DNA from: Syntrophobacteraceae bacterium
Lineage (GTDB): Bacteria > Desulfobacterota > Syntrophobacteria > Syntrophobacterales > Syntrophobacteraceae
NCBI GenBank assembly: GCA_025454175.1
Contig: JALOOX010000017.1
Span: forward strand, 1-53,322
Length of the DNA: 53,322 nucleotides
Direction of reading: 5' to 3'
Shown piece after piece: positions 17,648 through 26,148 of this stretch. Numbering within the stretch: position 1 is the stretch's first letter; every line of letters begins with the position of its first letter. The notes under the pieces were generated by a model. It was not told the DNA's origin. It searched no databases and saw nothing but the letters and a program-made list of their open reading frames with translations. The position numbers and the translations under genes were made by a program.

Positions 17648-17893
17648 ATGGTGAGCAATATCGTGATCTTGATGGTGATTCTGGCCATTCCGCTCATACC
17701 CACCTTCTGGGCCATCCTGGACATTCCGAGACGGCAGTTCGCCACCCCCAAGCAGAAGCTCGTCTGGTTTTTCACGGTGTCGACCCTCCCTTGCGTGGGG
17801 GCCATCCTTTACATCCTTTTCGGCCGAAGGCATACGTCGCCCCTGGCGGATTATGCGGCCTCTCAGGTTCGGGACGAGGTGTCCCAGCACTGA
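17648..17893 (+). CDS. Small PLDc_N-domain membrane protein
   Basis: An 81-residue protein with two helices (NIVILMVILAIPLIPTFWAI and WFFTVSTLPCVGAILYILFG) separated by a basic loop, ending in FGRR. This is the N-terminal membrane domain that precedes cardiolipin synthases and other phospholipase-D-like enzymes, here without any catalytic domain. It starts 3 nt after GTPase 2, so it is the last gene of the dynamin operon. It may tether or regulate the GTPases at particular lipids (inference). Confidence 0.8.
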   Translation: MVSNIVILMVILAIPLIPTFWAILDIPRRQFATPKQKLVWFFTVSTLPCVGAILYILFGRRHTSPLADYAASQVRDEVSQH

Positions 17894-18006
17894 TGGACGC
17901 GGTTTTGCACTGAGACTCCTGGTCGCCACTGCTTTTGCCGCCCATGCGGCTCTCTCGCTTCGCTGCATCCGCGGACCCGATCAAGAATGAAGGAGAATTC
18001 CCAGCC

Positions 18007-19905
18007 ATGCTCGATGTTTTTCGCAGGCACGCCACTTCCTGGCTGATCAAGGTGTTTTTTGGAGTGATCGTCATTGTTTTCGTGTTCTGGGGCGGGTACT
18101 CGTATCGAGAAGGCGGCGGTACGGAAGTAGCCCGAGTGGGCGATCAGGTCATCAGCGTTGCCGAATATGACCGAACGTACAACCAGTTGCTGGAAATGTA
18201 CCGTCGCCAGTTCGGGGGCGCCATTTCAGAGGAGATGCTCAAGCAGTTCAACCTGAGGAAGCAGGCGCTTGACTCTCTCATCGACCAGCACGTCGTCGGC
18301 AGGGCCGCCAGGGAGCTTGGACTTGGGGCCTCGGATCAGGAGGTTCAACAGCGCATTCTGGAGTTTGCCGCCTTCCAGACGGAAGGCGCATTCGACAGGC
18401 AGCGCTACAATGCTCTTCTGCAGCAGAACCGCCTGACTCCCGAAACCTTCGAGCGGCAGGTCAGCGAGGAAATAGGGCGGGAGAAGGTCGAGGAGTTCGT
18501 TAAACGACGTGCCGTGGTGACGGAGGAGGAGATCCTCGCCGACTTTCGGTTCACCCATCAACGCATCCAGCTTTCCTGCGTGAGCTTCGATCCGAAGCAG
18601 GTCGAAGGGCAGGTGGTGGTTGAAGAGAGCAAGCTCAGGGCGTATCACGAGCAGCATCAGCAGAAGTACAGGGATCCCGAGAAGCGGCAGTTCTCCTACG
18701 TCAAGTTCAGACTGGACGAGCACCTCGGGCAGGTGAGCGTATCAGATGAAGAGATTCGCCAGTACTACGAGGAGAATCCGGACAAATACCATCAGGATGC
18801 GGAAGTCAGAGCCCGCCACATCCTTTTCAGTGTCAGGGAAGACGCGCCCGATGACGAGGTGGCCAAAGCCAAATCCGAGGCCGAGAAGGTTTTGGCCGAG
18901 GCCAGGAAAGGCGCGGATTTTGCCGCTCTGGCGGGCAAGCATTCCAAGGATGAGGGCACGGCCGGGAACGGCGGCGACCTGGGCTTCTTCGGCCGTGAAC
19001 GGATGGTTCAGCCGTTTTCGGAGGCCGCGTTTTCCATGAAGCCCGGGGAAATCAGCGACCTGGTTCGATCTCCCTACGGATTTCACATCATCAAGGTTGA
19101 GGACGTTCGGCCCGAGAGCACCAGGACCCTCGATCAGGTGAGGGTTGAGATTGAAGCCGCCCTCAAGGAGGAAAAGGGGAGGGATGTGGCGTTTCGAAAG
19201 GTCACGGACTTCTCCGACGTGGTTTATGCCCAGCAGGACCTTGACAAGACCTCGAAATCCATGCAGCGGGAAATCGTGAACATCGAAGCCTGGTTCACCG
19301 CCAACGACCGGATTCCAGATCTGGAGGGAGCCCCCCCCGATATCATGGGTAAACTGTTCACCCTGCCCGAAAAGGCCTTGAGCGACGTGATCGAGGTCTC
19401 CGACGGTTTCGTCCTGGTGCAGGTGAGAGCCGTCCAGGCCGAGAGAACCCTGCCTTTCGAAAGTGTCAAGGACCGCGTCGAGAAGGATTTCCGCGAGGAG
19501 GAAGGACGTAAACTCGCCCAGGGGAAAGCAGCGGAGCTCCTCGAGTCCGCCCGGAAATCCGGGAGCCTCGCGGAGGTTGCCGCAAGCGGCAAGCTGGAGA
19601 TTCGGAAGACCGATTTCTTCTCGAGAAGACAGCCCGACAAGGACCTGAAGCTCAGGGGCGATGGGCTCTCGCGTGTTTTCCGGTTGCAGGCGAGCCAGCC
19701 TTTCCCCGAAGAGCCGCTCACCGACATCAGCAGCCGTTTCGTCGTCTGCCAGCTGATGGGAAGGCTCGACCCCGATGCGGACATCGAAAAGGAGAGGCCG
19801 ATGATCGTGAAGCGCCTGCTGGCGCAAAAGGAGAACCTGGCCTGGAGAAACTGGCTGGACGAGCGGAGAAAACAGGCCAATATCAAGATCGTGAAGGAGC
19901 TTTGA
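18007..19905 (+). CDS. ppiD: PpiD/SurA-type peptidyl-prolyl isomerase
   Basis: A 632-residue periplasmic chaperone anchored by one N-terminal helix ([20 protein letters not shown]). A SurA_N-like helical domain (about 40-190) follows, then a parvulin domain (about 265-375: [48 protein letters not shown]), then a C-terminal chaperone region. It folds outer-membrane or secreted proteins as they leave the Sec translocon. The start is ATG 18007 with AAGGAG 11-13 nt upstream; the frame is open further upstream without a better start. The parvulin domain looks complete. Confidence 0.92.
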   Translation: MLDVFRRHATSWLIKVFFGVIVIVFVFWGGYSYREGGGTEVARVGDQVISVAEYDRTYNQLLEMYRRQFGGAISEEMLKQFNLRKQALDSLIDQHVVGRAARELGLGASDQEVQQRILEFAAFQTEGAFDRQRYNALLQQNRLTPETFERQVSEEIGREKVEEFVKRRAVVTEEEILADFRFTHQRIQLSCVSFDPKQVEGQVVVEESKLRAYHEQHQQKYRDPEKRQFSYVKFRLDEHLGQVSVSDEEIRQYYEENPDKYHQDAEVRARHILFSVREDAPDDEVAKAKSEAEKVLAEARKGADFAALAGKHSKDEGTAGNGGDLGFFGRERMVQPFSEAAFSMKPGEISDLVRSPYGFHIIKVEDVRPESTRTLDQVRVEIEAALKEEKGRDVAFRKVTDFSDVVYAQQDLDKTSKSMQREIVNIEAWFTANDRIPDLEGAPPDIMGKLFTLPEKALSDVIEVSDGFVLVQVRAVQAERTLPFESVKDRVEKDFREEEGRKLAQGKAAELLESARKSGSLAEVAASGKLEIRKTDFFSRRQPDKDLKLRGDGLSRVFRLQASQPFPEEPLTDISSRFVVCQLMGRLDPDADIEKERPMIVKRLLAQKENLAWRNWLDERRKQANIKIVKEL

Positions 19906-19919
19906 GGCCCGCGCGTCGC

Positions 19920-20567
19920 TCACCCCGGCTCATCCGTCCGACCCTCCATGGGAGTGTCCTCCAACGCCTGGGTGATCTTCCGCCACACCGAGAGCACCTG
20001 CCGCCGGGTTGCTTCCAGGCTCCCGCCGTTTTCGATGATGAAATGTGAAAGCTCTCGCTTCTCGTCGATGGGCCACTGCATGGAGAGGGTTTTCTCGGCT
20101 TGAGCCGACGAAACGCCGTCCCTCTCCACGAGCCTCGCGATCTGCAGAGCCCGGGGGGCATAGGCCAGGATAATCAGCTGGAAGCGATCCTGGAGCCGGG
20201 TCTCGAACAGGAGCGGGATATCGAAGATCACGAGGCGGCCCCGGGAGGCATTCTGCTGTTCTTGCCAGGCGGCCTCCATGGCCTCCATGATGGAGGGATG
20301 GACAATGGAGTTGACTTCTCCGCGCAGTCTTTCGTCCGCGACGATCCTTTCTCTCACTTCCCGCCGTTTGATCTCCCCATCCTGGTCGAAGTAATCCGGG
20401 CCGAGCAGGGCGAGCAGCTTTCGGGAGCACTCGCTCCCGGGCCGAACGACCTGGCGGGCTGCCTGGTCGGCATCGAGCACGACCGCGCCCAGCTCGCTGA
20501 ACATGCGGGCAACGGTGCTCTTTCCCGTCGCAATGCCTCCGGTGAGGGCGATTCGGATCGGCTTCAT
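19920..20567 (-). CDS. coaE: Dephospho-CoA kinase
   Basis: A 215-residue P-loop kinase for the last step of coenzyme A synthesis. It has GGIATGKS at the P-loop (10-17), followed by the LID and CoA-binding features (ADQAARQVVRPGSECSRKL, VFDIPLLFETRLQDRF) and ERDGVSSAQAEKTLSMQW. The start MKPIRIALTGG is at 20567; an in-frame TTG 10 codons upstream is unlikely. It converges with ppiD, the two stops being 15 nt apart. Confidence 0.95.
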   Translation of the reverse strand: MKPIRIALTGGIATGKSTVARMFSELGAVVLDADQAARQVVRPGSECSRKLLALLGPDYFDQDGEIKRREVRERIVADERLRGEVNSIVHPSIMEAMEAAWQEQQNASRGRLVIFDIPLLFETRLQDRFQLIILAYAPRALQIARLVERDGVSSAQAEKTLSMQWPIDEKRELSHFIIENGGSLEATRRQVLSVWRKITQALEDTPMEGRTDEPG

Positions 20568-20619
20568 GCTGTGTGGCTTCCCAAACGTGATGGGCAATAG
20601 CTAACGGCGCGATACTGGC

Positions 20620-20658
20620 AAAAAAAAAGCCCACCCAGGATCGGAGATCAAGGCGGGC
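20620..20658 (-). terminator. Strong intrinsic terminator (U9)
   Basis: Arms 20629-20635 and 20652-20658 form a 7 bp GC stem (GCCCGCC / GGTGGGC on the minus strand) with an inner GATC-GGA-GATC pairing. A run of nine U follows (20620-20628). It ends the transcript of the exported-protein gene and/or the structured RNA upstream. Confidence 0.85.
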
Positions 20659-20797
20659 TTCATTTCTCGCCATCGTTCGGAATGACAGTTCTCGCAGAGC
20701 TCCTGGACCTGCAGGGCGCAAGTCCTTAACCGATCGCCGGATCCAAGCTCGAGGTTGGGAGCCGGCTGATCCGGGCAATCAGTCACACCCGAGTGTG
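20620..20797 (-). ncRNA. Candidate structured RNA (or structured 3' UTR)
   Basis: Directly after the stop codon of the exported-protein gene the minus strand can form a chain of hairpins. H1 (20784-20797) has 5 bp with a UCGG loop. H2 (20728-20743 with 20768-20784) has 16 bp with one bulge. H3 (20705-20725) has 8 bp with a GCCCU loop. H4 (20687-20701) is weaker, and then comes the U9 terminator. Several pairs in H2, H3 and the terminator are G-U only on the minus strand (C-A on the plus strand), which supports a minus-strand transcript. I do not recognise the family; it is not 6S, tmRNA, SRP or tRNA-Sec by inspection. Confidence 0.5.
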
Positions 20798-21172
20798 CTA
20801 ATAATCTATGCCTCCGCCCAGCGGCCGGCAGAAGGTGTAGTCGGCGGGCTCGCGGATGAGCTTGCGCTCGACCAGGTCCCATTCACAGGTGTTGGCGGCC
20901 CAGGGAGCCGTCAGAACGGCGCCTGCGGTACCCACCACCGTGGCGACCAGTCCAAGAGGACGAAGAATCAGCGAGTCGAAAAGAATCAATTCCGCCGAAG
21001 GCTCGCCGCGAGGCTCATCCTCGGGATAAGCGGCTTCCCATCCCGGCGGACAGTCCATGGGAGGCGCGGTTCGCTCCGAGTAGGGCGACATCCTGTAATC
21101 CCCGGCCGCGGCGGGAGCAAGACCGCCCAAAACCATTCCCACAACCAGCAATGACGCTAAGAGTGTCTTCAT
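20798..21172 (-). CDS. Small exported protein of unknown function
   Basis: A 124-residue protein with a Sec signal peptide (MKTLLASLLVVGMVLGGLAPAAAG). A short linker follows, then one hydrophobic stretch in FDSLILRPLGLVATVVGTAGAVLTAPW, then a tail with two cysteines and the pattern DYTFCRPLGG. I recall similar short proteins with an RPLGL-x-ATVVG core in other deltaproteobacteria, but no function is assigned. ATG 21172 has GGGGGAG upstream. It is followed at once by the hairpin chain and terminator described separately. Confidence 0.75.
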   Translation of the reverse strand: MKTLLASLLVVGMVLGGLAPAAAGDYRMSPYSERTAPPMDCPPGWEAAYPEDEPRGEPSAELILFDSLILRPLGLVATVVGTAGAVLTAPWAANTCEWDLVERKLIREPADYTFCRPLGGGIDY

Positions 21173-21210
21173 GACCTTAACTCCCCCTCTGAATGGTTGA
21201 AGTCCAGCCC

Positions 21211-22437
21211 CTACATGACATCCTTTTCGCTCATCTCGATGGCTTTGTCAATTTCGGCCTTGAGCTGAGGCGGCAATCCGGGAATGTCGACGCTCAGAAA
21301 CCCCTTCACAATGGTGGACACGGCCTGATCCTCGCTGAGACCTCTCGACATCAGGTAATGGATCTCCTCCTGGGCGATCTTCCCAACGGCGGCCTCGTGC
21401 GACATCTCAACCCCATCCACATGGCCTTCCAGCTCAGGAACCGCATACACGAGGCCGCCGTTGAGGATGAGTCCCTTGCACTCCAGGTGCGCCTTGATGT
21501 CCGGCACTTCCCCGATGAGATGGCCCCGCGAGATGATCCTGCCCCCGTTGCTGATGGTTCTTGCCACGATTTCGGCGCGAGTCCCCGGTTTCTTCAGGAA
21601 AATCCTGCCGCCCACGTCGTATTCGGAGCCCGGGCTGCCCACGATGATGCTGTAAAAATGAGCCACCGCATTGTCCCCCGCGAGATGGGTCGTGGGATAC
21701 ATTTGCAGGGAGCGCACCGGTTTCATGCAAATGTAATTGTTCAGGAAAAGGCCGCCCTCCTCCACCACGGCGGCGGAGCGCGGACGAACCACCATGTCTT
21801 CGGCCCAGTTGTGAATCATGGTGAAGCTGAGCTTTGCATTCTTTTTGATGTAGAACTCCGAAATCCCGATGTGCATGCCCTTCTTGAGGTGCGGGGATGT
21901 GGCGCAGCCCGTGATGATGTGAAGCTCTGAATCCTCTTCGGCAATGACGATATTGTGCACATTCTGCTGAAGCCCCTCCTTGCCGATGTAGAGGCAGGCC
22001 TGAATGGGATAAATGCTCTTGGAGCCCGGCAGGGCTCGGATCACATAGCCATTGTGCAAACCGGTCTCCGCTGCCGCCGTGTACTTGTCGGCATCCACGG
22101 AGACCAGCTTCCAGTAGTAATCCCTGATCCAGTCGTACTTCTCCAGGGCCACCTTGATGGGAATGACCTCCATCCCATCCTGCTTGGTCTCGCAGTGGAC
22201 CACCGAGGTATCCTTCTGGAAGAAGGTGCCGCCTCTCTCCTTCTCCAGTACGTCGACCCCCGAGAGGAGCAGAAGGTTCTTCTCCTGTTCGGGGAGGGAA
22301 TGAAACTGATCGTCGGACAGGTATTCGTGAGCGTCCGAAGAAGTCACGAAGTCCATCAGCTCGATATCCGGACCAATGGCCGCCTTCTTCTCCGTGGCCT
22401 TGGACGCGCGTTCGGTCAATTCTTGTCTATTGAGCAT
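21211..22437 (-). CDS. sufB: SufB-like Fe-S cluster scaffold (SMS/SufBD family)
   Basis: A 408-residue SufBD-family protein with the right-handed beta-helix core. The C-terminal part keeps the SufB-type residues: Cys320 in IKAHLECKGLIL and His347-Glu348 in VEMSHEAAVGKI, which align with the cysteine and His-Glu used for cluster assembly in E. coli SufB. SufB partners with the SufC ATPase; no sufD, sufS, sufU or sufA lies next to it, the layout of the minimal SufBC (SMS) system of anaerobes. ATG 22437 has GAGGAG 8 nt upstream, and the gene overlaps sufC by 22 nt. Confidence 0.88.
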   Translation of the reverse strand: MLNRQELTERASKATEKKAAIGPDIELMDFVTSSDAHEYLSDDQFHSLPEQEKNLLLLSGVDVLEKERGGTFFQKDTSVVHCETKQDGMEVIPIKVALEKYDWIRDYYWKLVSVDADKYTAAAETGLHNGYVIRALPGSKSIYPIQACLYIGKEGLQQNVHNIVIAEEDSELHIITGCATSPHLKKGMHIGISEFYIKKNAKLSFTMIHNWAEDMVVRPRSAAVVEEGGLFLNNYICMKPVRSLQMYPTTHLAGDNAVAHFYSIIVGSPGSEYDVGGRIFLKKPGTRAEIVARTISNGGRIISRGHLIGEVPDIKAHLECKGLILNGGLVYAVPELEGHVDGVEMSHEAAVGKIAQEEIHYLMSRGLSEDQAVSTIVKGFLSVDIPGLPPQLKAEIDKAIEMSEKDVM

Positions 22438-23180
22438 CTGACACACTCCTCATAACCCACTTCGCTGATGCAGCGGAAAATCTCGCGGGGATTGGTACTG
22501 CAGCTGAGAACGCCATTGTAAAGGAGCTGCCCCTTATCCACGTCCACGTAATCCAGGATGTGACCGATGTGCGTGATGATGAGGCCCATTTTGGTGCGCT
22601 CTCGCTTCACCCTCAACCTGGATTTATCACGGGTGGAGGCACATTCCTTCTGGAGCAGCCGGGCAATGGTCTCCCCCACCAGGGCAATATTCTCGATATC
22701 CACACCCGACTCGGGCTCGTCAAAGAGCATAAGGTCAGGGTTCTGGGCCATCAACTGGAGCAGTTCCGAACGCTTGATCTCCCCGCCCGAGAAACCTGCG
22801 TTGAGGTCACGATCGAGGAACGGTGCAAAATTGACGCTGCGGGCCAGATCCTCAACCTTGACTTCAGTGCCGCCGCAGATTTCAACCATCCGCCGGGTCT
22901 TGAGGCCGTGGATCGTGGGGGGACGCTGGTAAGACATGCCAATACCCAACTGGGCACGCTCGTTGATGGGGCTGTTGGTGATATCCACACCCTTGAATTT
23001 GATAGTTCCACCAATGACCTTATACTGTGGATATCCCATGATGGTCATGAGCAGCGATGTCTTTCCAGAGCCATTGGGTCCGAACAGGACATGAGTCTCG
23101 CCCGGCCTTATCTCTAGATCGATATGCTGCAGTATGACTTTTCCTGCAAGCTCAACCTGCAGATCTTCCACTACAAGCAT
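22416..23180 (-). CDS. sufC: SufC-like Fe-S assembly ATPase
   Basis: A 254-residue ABC-type ATPase. Walker A is GPNGSGKT (34-41), the signature is FSGGEIKRSELLQL and Walker B is LMLFDEPESGVD, where ESG is typical of SufC. It drives conformational change in the SufB complex during Fe-S cluster assembly in the cytoplasm. A basic insert near residues 185-200 (CASTRDKSRLRVKRERTK) and a cysteine-bearing C-terminus (YEECVRCSIDKN) are less usual. ATG 23180 is preceded by GGAGGA. It is the first gene of the pair, so it is transcribed before sufB. The 170 nt upstream (23181-23350) shows no clear operator. Confidence 0.92.
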   Translation of the reverse strand: MLVVEDLQVELAGKVILQHIDLEIRPGETHVLFGPNGSGKTSLLMTIMGYPQYKVIGGTIKFKGVDITNSPINERAQLGIGMSYQRPPTIHGLKTRRMVEICGGTEVKVEDLARSVNFAPFLDRDLNAGFSGGEIKRSELLQLMAQNPDLMLFDEPESGVDIENIALVGETIARLLQKECASTRDKSRLRVKRERTKMGLIITHIGHILDYVDVDKGQLLYNGVLSCSTNPREIFRCISEVGYEECVRCSIDKN

Positions 23181-23350
23181 TTGAATCCTCCTTCAATGCA
23201 CACGCAAACCAAAAATACAAACTATGTTGAAAGTCCTCAGGGAGCACTAGAGGATCGCGCACGGCAAGAGATCGCCTTCACGTTCAAGAATCTTATAATG
23301 ACTGCAATGAATTGATGCAAGCAAATTGAAGGCTTGCCAATGACTCGGGC

Positions 23351-25075
23351 TCAAGGCTCCCCGTAGCGGATGAGGGGAGCGGGAGTCCACCATTCGAGGG
23401 GCTTGAGGCCCATGGGATAAACATTCACATTGCGAAATCTGCTGCTCACGGCTTCCAGCTCCTCCCGCGTGAACAAAAAAGTGTACGGCTGCTCGTGATG
23501 GAGGATCTCATGGAACCGGTGATACATGCTCCGACGTTTTTCGGCGTCAAATTCCTGGCGGGCAGATTCGATGATGCGGTCCGCCTCATCATTCTGGAAG
23601 CCGACGTAGTTGGAGCCCCTGGCTGCCTGGGACGAGTGCCAGAGCTGAAAGGGGTCCGACTCCCATGAAAGGCTCCAGCCCAGGGTGCAGGCGTCAAAAT
23701 TCCTTTCGTTGATTCTCTGAATGAAGACGGCCCATTCAAGCTTCCGGATCTCCATGCGGATTCCGACCTGTTTCAGGTTCTCCTGGAGAATGGTGGCCAC
23801 CTGTTCTCCGAGCCTCGAGCCCGAGGGGAGGAGAAACTCAAACCGAAACGGGACTCCCTCCTTGTCCAGAATGCCGTCACCGTCACGGTCCTCCCATCCC
23901 GCCGATCGAAGGAGATCCATGGCCTTCGGGGGATCGTAGGGATAGGGCTCGATGGCCTGATTGTAGTCCGGACTGTTGATGTAAAAGGGGCCGGACACCA
24001 CCGTGCCCAGCCCGAAGAGTATCTTTTTCAGAATGGTCTCGCGGTCGGTCATCAGGGTCATGGCCAGGCGAGTGCGCCGGTCCGAGAAGATCGGCCTGCG
24101 CTGGTTCCATCCGATGTAACTGTAGCTCGGGGTGTAGTACTTGAGCTTCCGGTAGTTTTCGCTGAAGCGTCTGCCCTGGGTCTGCCTCACCCACTGGATC
24201 GGCCGCAGGCTCATGCGGTCGAGGCCTCCCTTTTTGAGAACCTGAAGTGCCGCCGTGGGATCGCTGATGAGCTTGAGCACGATGCGGTCGAAGTGAGGCC
24301 TCTGCCCCCAATAAGCTTCGTTTCTCACCAGCACGATCTCCCGGCCCGTGTCCCATCGCAGCAGCCGGTAGGGACCATTGCCCACGGGATGGCGTCCGAT
24401 GGGGTGATTGTTGAAATCCGATGTGTCGCTGAATACGTGGGCGGGAACAATCGGAATGCCGCCGCAGAATTCCAGGGCCCGGAAATAGGGAATGCGGTAG
24501 GTGTAGCGGATGGTATGGTCATCGAGGATCTGGAGGTCTTCGATATCCTGGTAGTAGTTGCGCAGGTGGGCGGAATCCACCTTGGGGTCGCGGATGCGCT
24601 CGAAGGAAAAAAGGACGTCCCTGGCTGTGAAGGGCAGGCCATCCTGCCATTTCAAGTTCTTCTTCAGGTGGAAGACATAGGTGAGACGATCCTCGGAAGC
24701 CTCCCAGGATTCGGCCATGGAAGGCACAAGCTCGAGGCTCTTCTCATCGCGCTTGATCAATGACTCATAGATATAGCTGTTGATGGTGGAGGCGTAGGCG
24801 TCCGTTGCCGTGATGGGATTGAGTGTGCCGGGCTCGGCGCTCAGATGGCGGATGAGCCAGTCGCCGTCGGGCGGGGCATCGTCGAAATCCCGGGCTGCCG
24901 GTGAGCCCGCCAGGGCGAAAAGTATGAGGACGCACAATGTTATGAGCCGGAATCCGCCATGGATGGTGGGACCCCAGGCGGACCTGGCAACGCAAGCTTT
25001 CACGGCTTCGGAATGAGCGCTGATCCTGCCGGCTTGCCGCGACAGCTCGAATCCATATGGTCTTTGACTCACCAT
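23351..25075 (-). CDS. Peptide/oligopeptide ABC transporter substrate-binding protein
   Basis: A 574-residue SBP_bac_5 family (DppA/OppA-like) protein. The mature part begins near DWLIRHLSAEPGTLNPIT and includes AESWEASEDRLTYVFHLKKN and KWQDGLPFTARDVLFSFERI, the family signature. A hydrophobic segment (LITLCVLILFALAGSPAA, ~45-62) looks like the signal peptide core, so the assigned ATG 25075 gives an unusually long n-region; the true start may be downstream but I see no better codon. No permease or ATPase gene is adjacent, so it is an orphan receptor here. The ligand is unknown. Confidence 0.85.
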   Translation of the reverse strand: MVSQRPYGFELSRQAGRISAHSEAVKACVARSAWGPTIHGGFRLITLCVLILFALAGSPAARDFDDAPPDGDWLIRHLSAEPGTLNPITATDAYASTINSYIYESLIKRDEKSLELVPSMAESWEASEDRLTYVFHLKKNLKWQDGLPFTARDVLFSFERIRDPKVDSAHLRNYYQDIEDLQILDDHTIRYTYRIPYFRALEFCGGIPIVPAHVFSDTSDFNNHPIGRHPVGNGPYRLLRWDTGREIVLVRNEAYWGQRPHFDRIVLKLISDPTAALQVLKKGGLDRMSLRPIQWVRQTQGRRFSENYRKLKYYTPSYSYIGWNQRRPIFSDRRTRLAMTLMTDRETILKKILFGLGTVVSGPFYINSPDYNQAIEPYPYDPPKAMDLLRSAGWEDRDGDGILDKEGVPFRFEFLLPSGSRLGEQVATILQENLKQVGIRMEIRKLEWAVFIQRINERNFDACTLGWSLSWESDPFQLWHSSQAARGSNYVGFQNDEADRIIESARQEFDAEKRRSMYHRFHEILHHEQPYTFLFTREELEAVSSRFRNVNVYPMGLKPLEWWTPAPLIRYGEP

Positions 25076-25315
25076 GAATCCCCGGCGCTGATTGACATGG
25101 CGGAACGGATCTCGGGTCGCATGCCCCCGGGAGACTATCCTATGAAAGTTTCTGGTTTCTAGTTCCTGGTTTCTGGTTGAAAATCAGCCCTTCGAGGGTC
25201 TTTTCATGGTTTCGGGTGGCCCGAAGGGGCATGAGGAACTGCTCAAAACACCCATAAGCATTGCCGACTCCACAACTCCTGTAACACGGGGTGGCCGGCC
25301 TCACAACTAATGATT

Positions 25316-25421
25316 TATACCCGTTGAGGATAGAATCTTAAGTTTATGCCACCGGTAGGGGCGAAAAATCTTTCGCCCCTACCGTTCCCTGAAACGAATC
25401 TTACCACCCTTAACGAGTATA
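25316..25421. repeat. 106 bp MITE-like palindromic element, copy A (GGGGCGAAA core)
   Basis: The ends are TATACCCGTTGAGG and CCTTAACGAGTATA (imperfect inverted repeats), and the centre GTAGGGGCGAAA-AATC-TTTCGCCCCTAC is a perfect hairpin. The copy at 32294-32399 is the same length, about 90% identical and inverted. No coding capacity. The flank 25076-25315 holds only a short TTTCTGGTT-type tandem repeat near 25150 and no gene I can support. Confidence 0.75.
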
Positions 25422-25456
25422 GGTCATTCGGGGATGGGACGCCGAAAGGAGGGCAC

Positions 25457-25495
25457 AAAAAAACCCCTTTCATTGAGCGGCCTGAATAAAAGGGG
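25457..25495 (-). terminator. Intrinsic terminator after small orphan gene
   Basis: On the minus strand CCCCTTTT and AAAGGGG (arms 25488-25495 and 25464-25470) form the stem, followed by a run of U (TTTTTTTG). It is 55 nt downstream of the stop codon of the 78-residue protein gene, which supports that gene as a real transcript. Confidence 0.8.
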
Positions 25496-25550
25496 TCTTT
25501 CCGACGCATCAGCGCGTGATCATGCTCCGCAAACATCGCGGGGGCAATCT

Positions 25551-25787
25551 CTAAAGACGGTTTATGTCGATATTCCGAATGAACAGCTTGACCTGATCCA
25601 TCCACAGTTCCAGCTGCTTCTCACGCTCGCCGTTGTTTTCGCCGTCGCCGGGAGCGGCTTCCATGCTGTTGCCGGTCCGCGAAACCACGGATGTGTCGGA
25701 ATGACCCGAGCTGCCCATGCCGCTGCCCGATGACAGTTCATCAGAATATCGGTCATTTCTCTCTATGATAAAATCCATCGCGTTCAT
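25551..25787 (-). CDS. Small orphan protein, 78 residues
   Basis: I do not recognise this protein. It starts MNAMDFIIERNDRYSDELSSGS, continues with a Ser/Gly-rich low-complexity stretch (about 20-50), and ends with an amphipathic helix (EREKQLELWMDQVKLFIRNI). ATG 25787 has a strong AAAGGAGG 7 nt upstream; alternative starts further upstream lack this. No signal peptide or membrane helix is visible. A strong terminator follows, and TTTACT-17-TAACAT upstream (near 25850) could be its promoter. The isolated unit may be a stress or regulatory small protein, but nothing proves this. Confidence 0.55.
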   Translation of the reverse strand: MNAMDFIIERNDRYSDELSSGSGMGSSGHSDTSVVSRTGNSMEAAPGDGENNGEREKQLELWMDQVKLFIRNIDINRL

Positions 25788-26101
25788 CACGGTTCCTCCT
25801 TTGCTCATACCGTTAACCATTGAAAATCATGTTAAGCACACGCCAATCCAAAGTAAAGCGATTGAATTCCCTCGGATTCCAAACGACATTCGGTTGCTGC
25901 TGATGCGGTGTTTCGAGGGTTCTGTTGCTCTGCCGGGCGATCTCGGGTCCGAGCGCCTCGTTTCCCAGCGGTATACGGCAATGAAGAACGAGGGACAGAG
26001 CCGCTCACATGAGGTGCCGACGAGCCAGCCGCATGGAAACAGCCGCATGGAGTCATGGTGTGTATCGTCCTTGACGACTGCGGTGTTTAGTGTTTTGTGT
26101 C

Positions 26102-26115
26102 GTCATGACCATGAC
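26102..26115. promoter_or_regulatory. Inverted repeat upstream of TusA-like gene
   Basis: GTCATG and CATGAC are separated by AC (perfect 6 bp arms). The site lies 34 nt upstream of the GTG start at 26149 and overlaps a TTGACC element (26116-26121). It may be an operator. The 25830-26100 region upstream holds no gene that I can support. Confidence 0.25.
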
Positions 26116-26148
26116 TTGACCTATTGGGGATCATCAGGGGAGGCTCGG

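Noticed and set aside
20620..20797. 6S RNA, SRP RNA or tRNA-Sec
   Set aside because: The hairpins are serial rather than one long rod with a central bubble, and no SRP tetraloop context or T-arm sequence is present.
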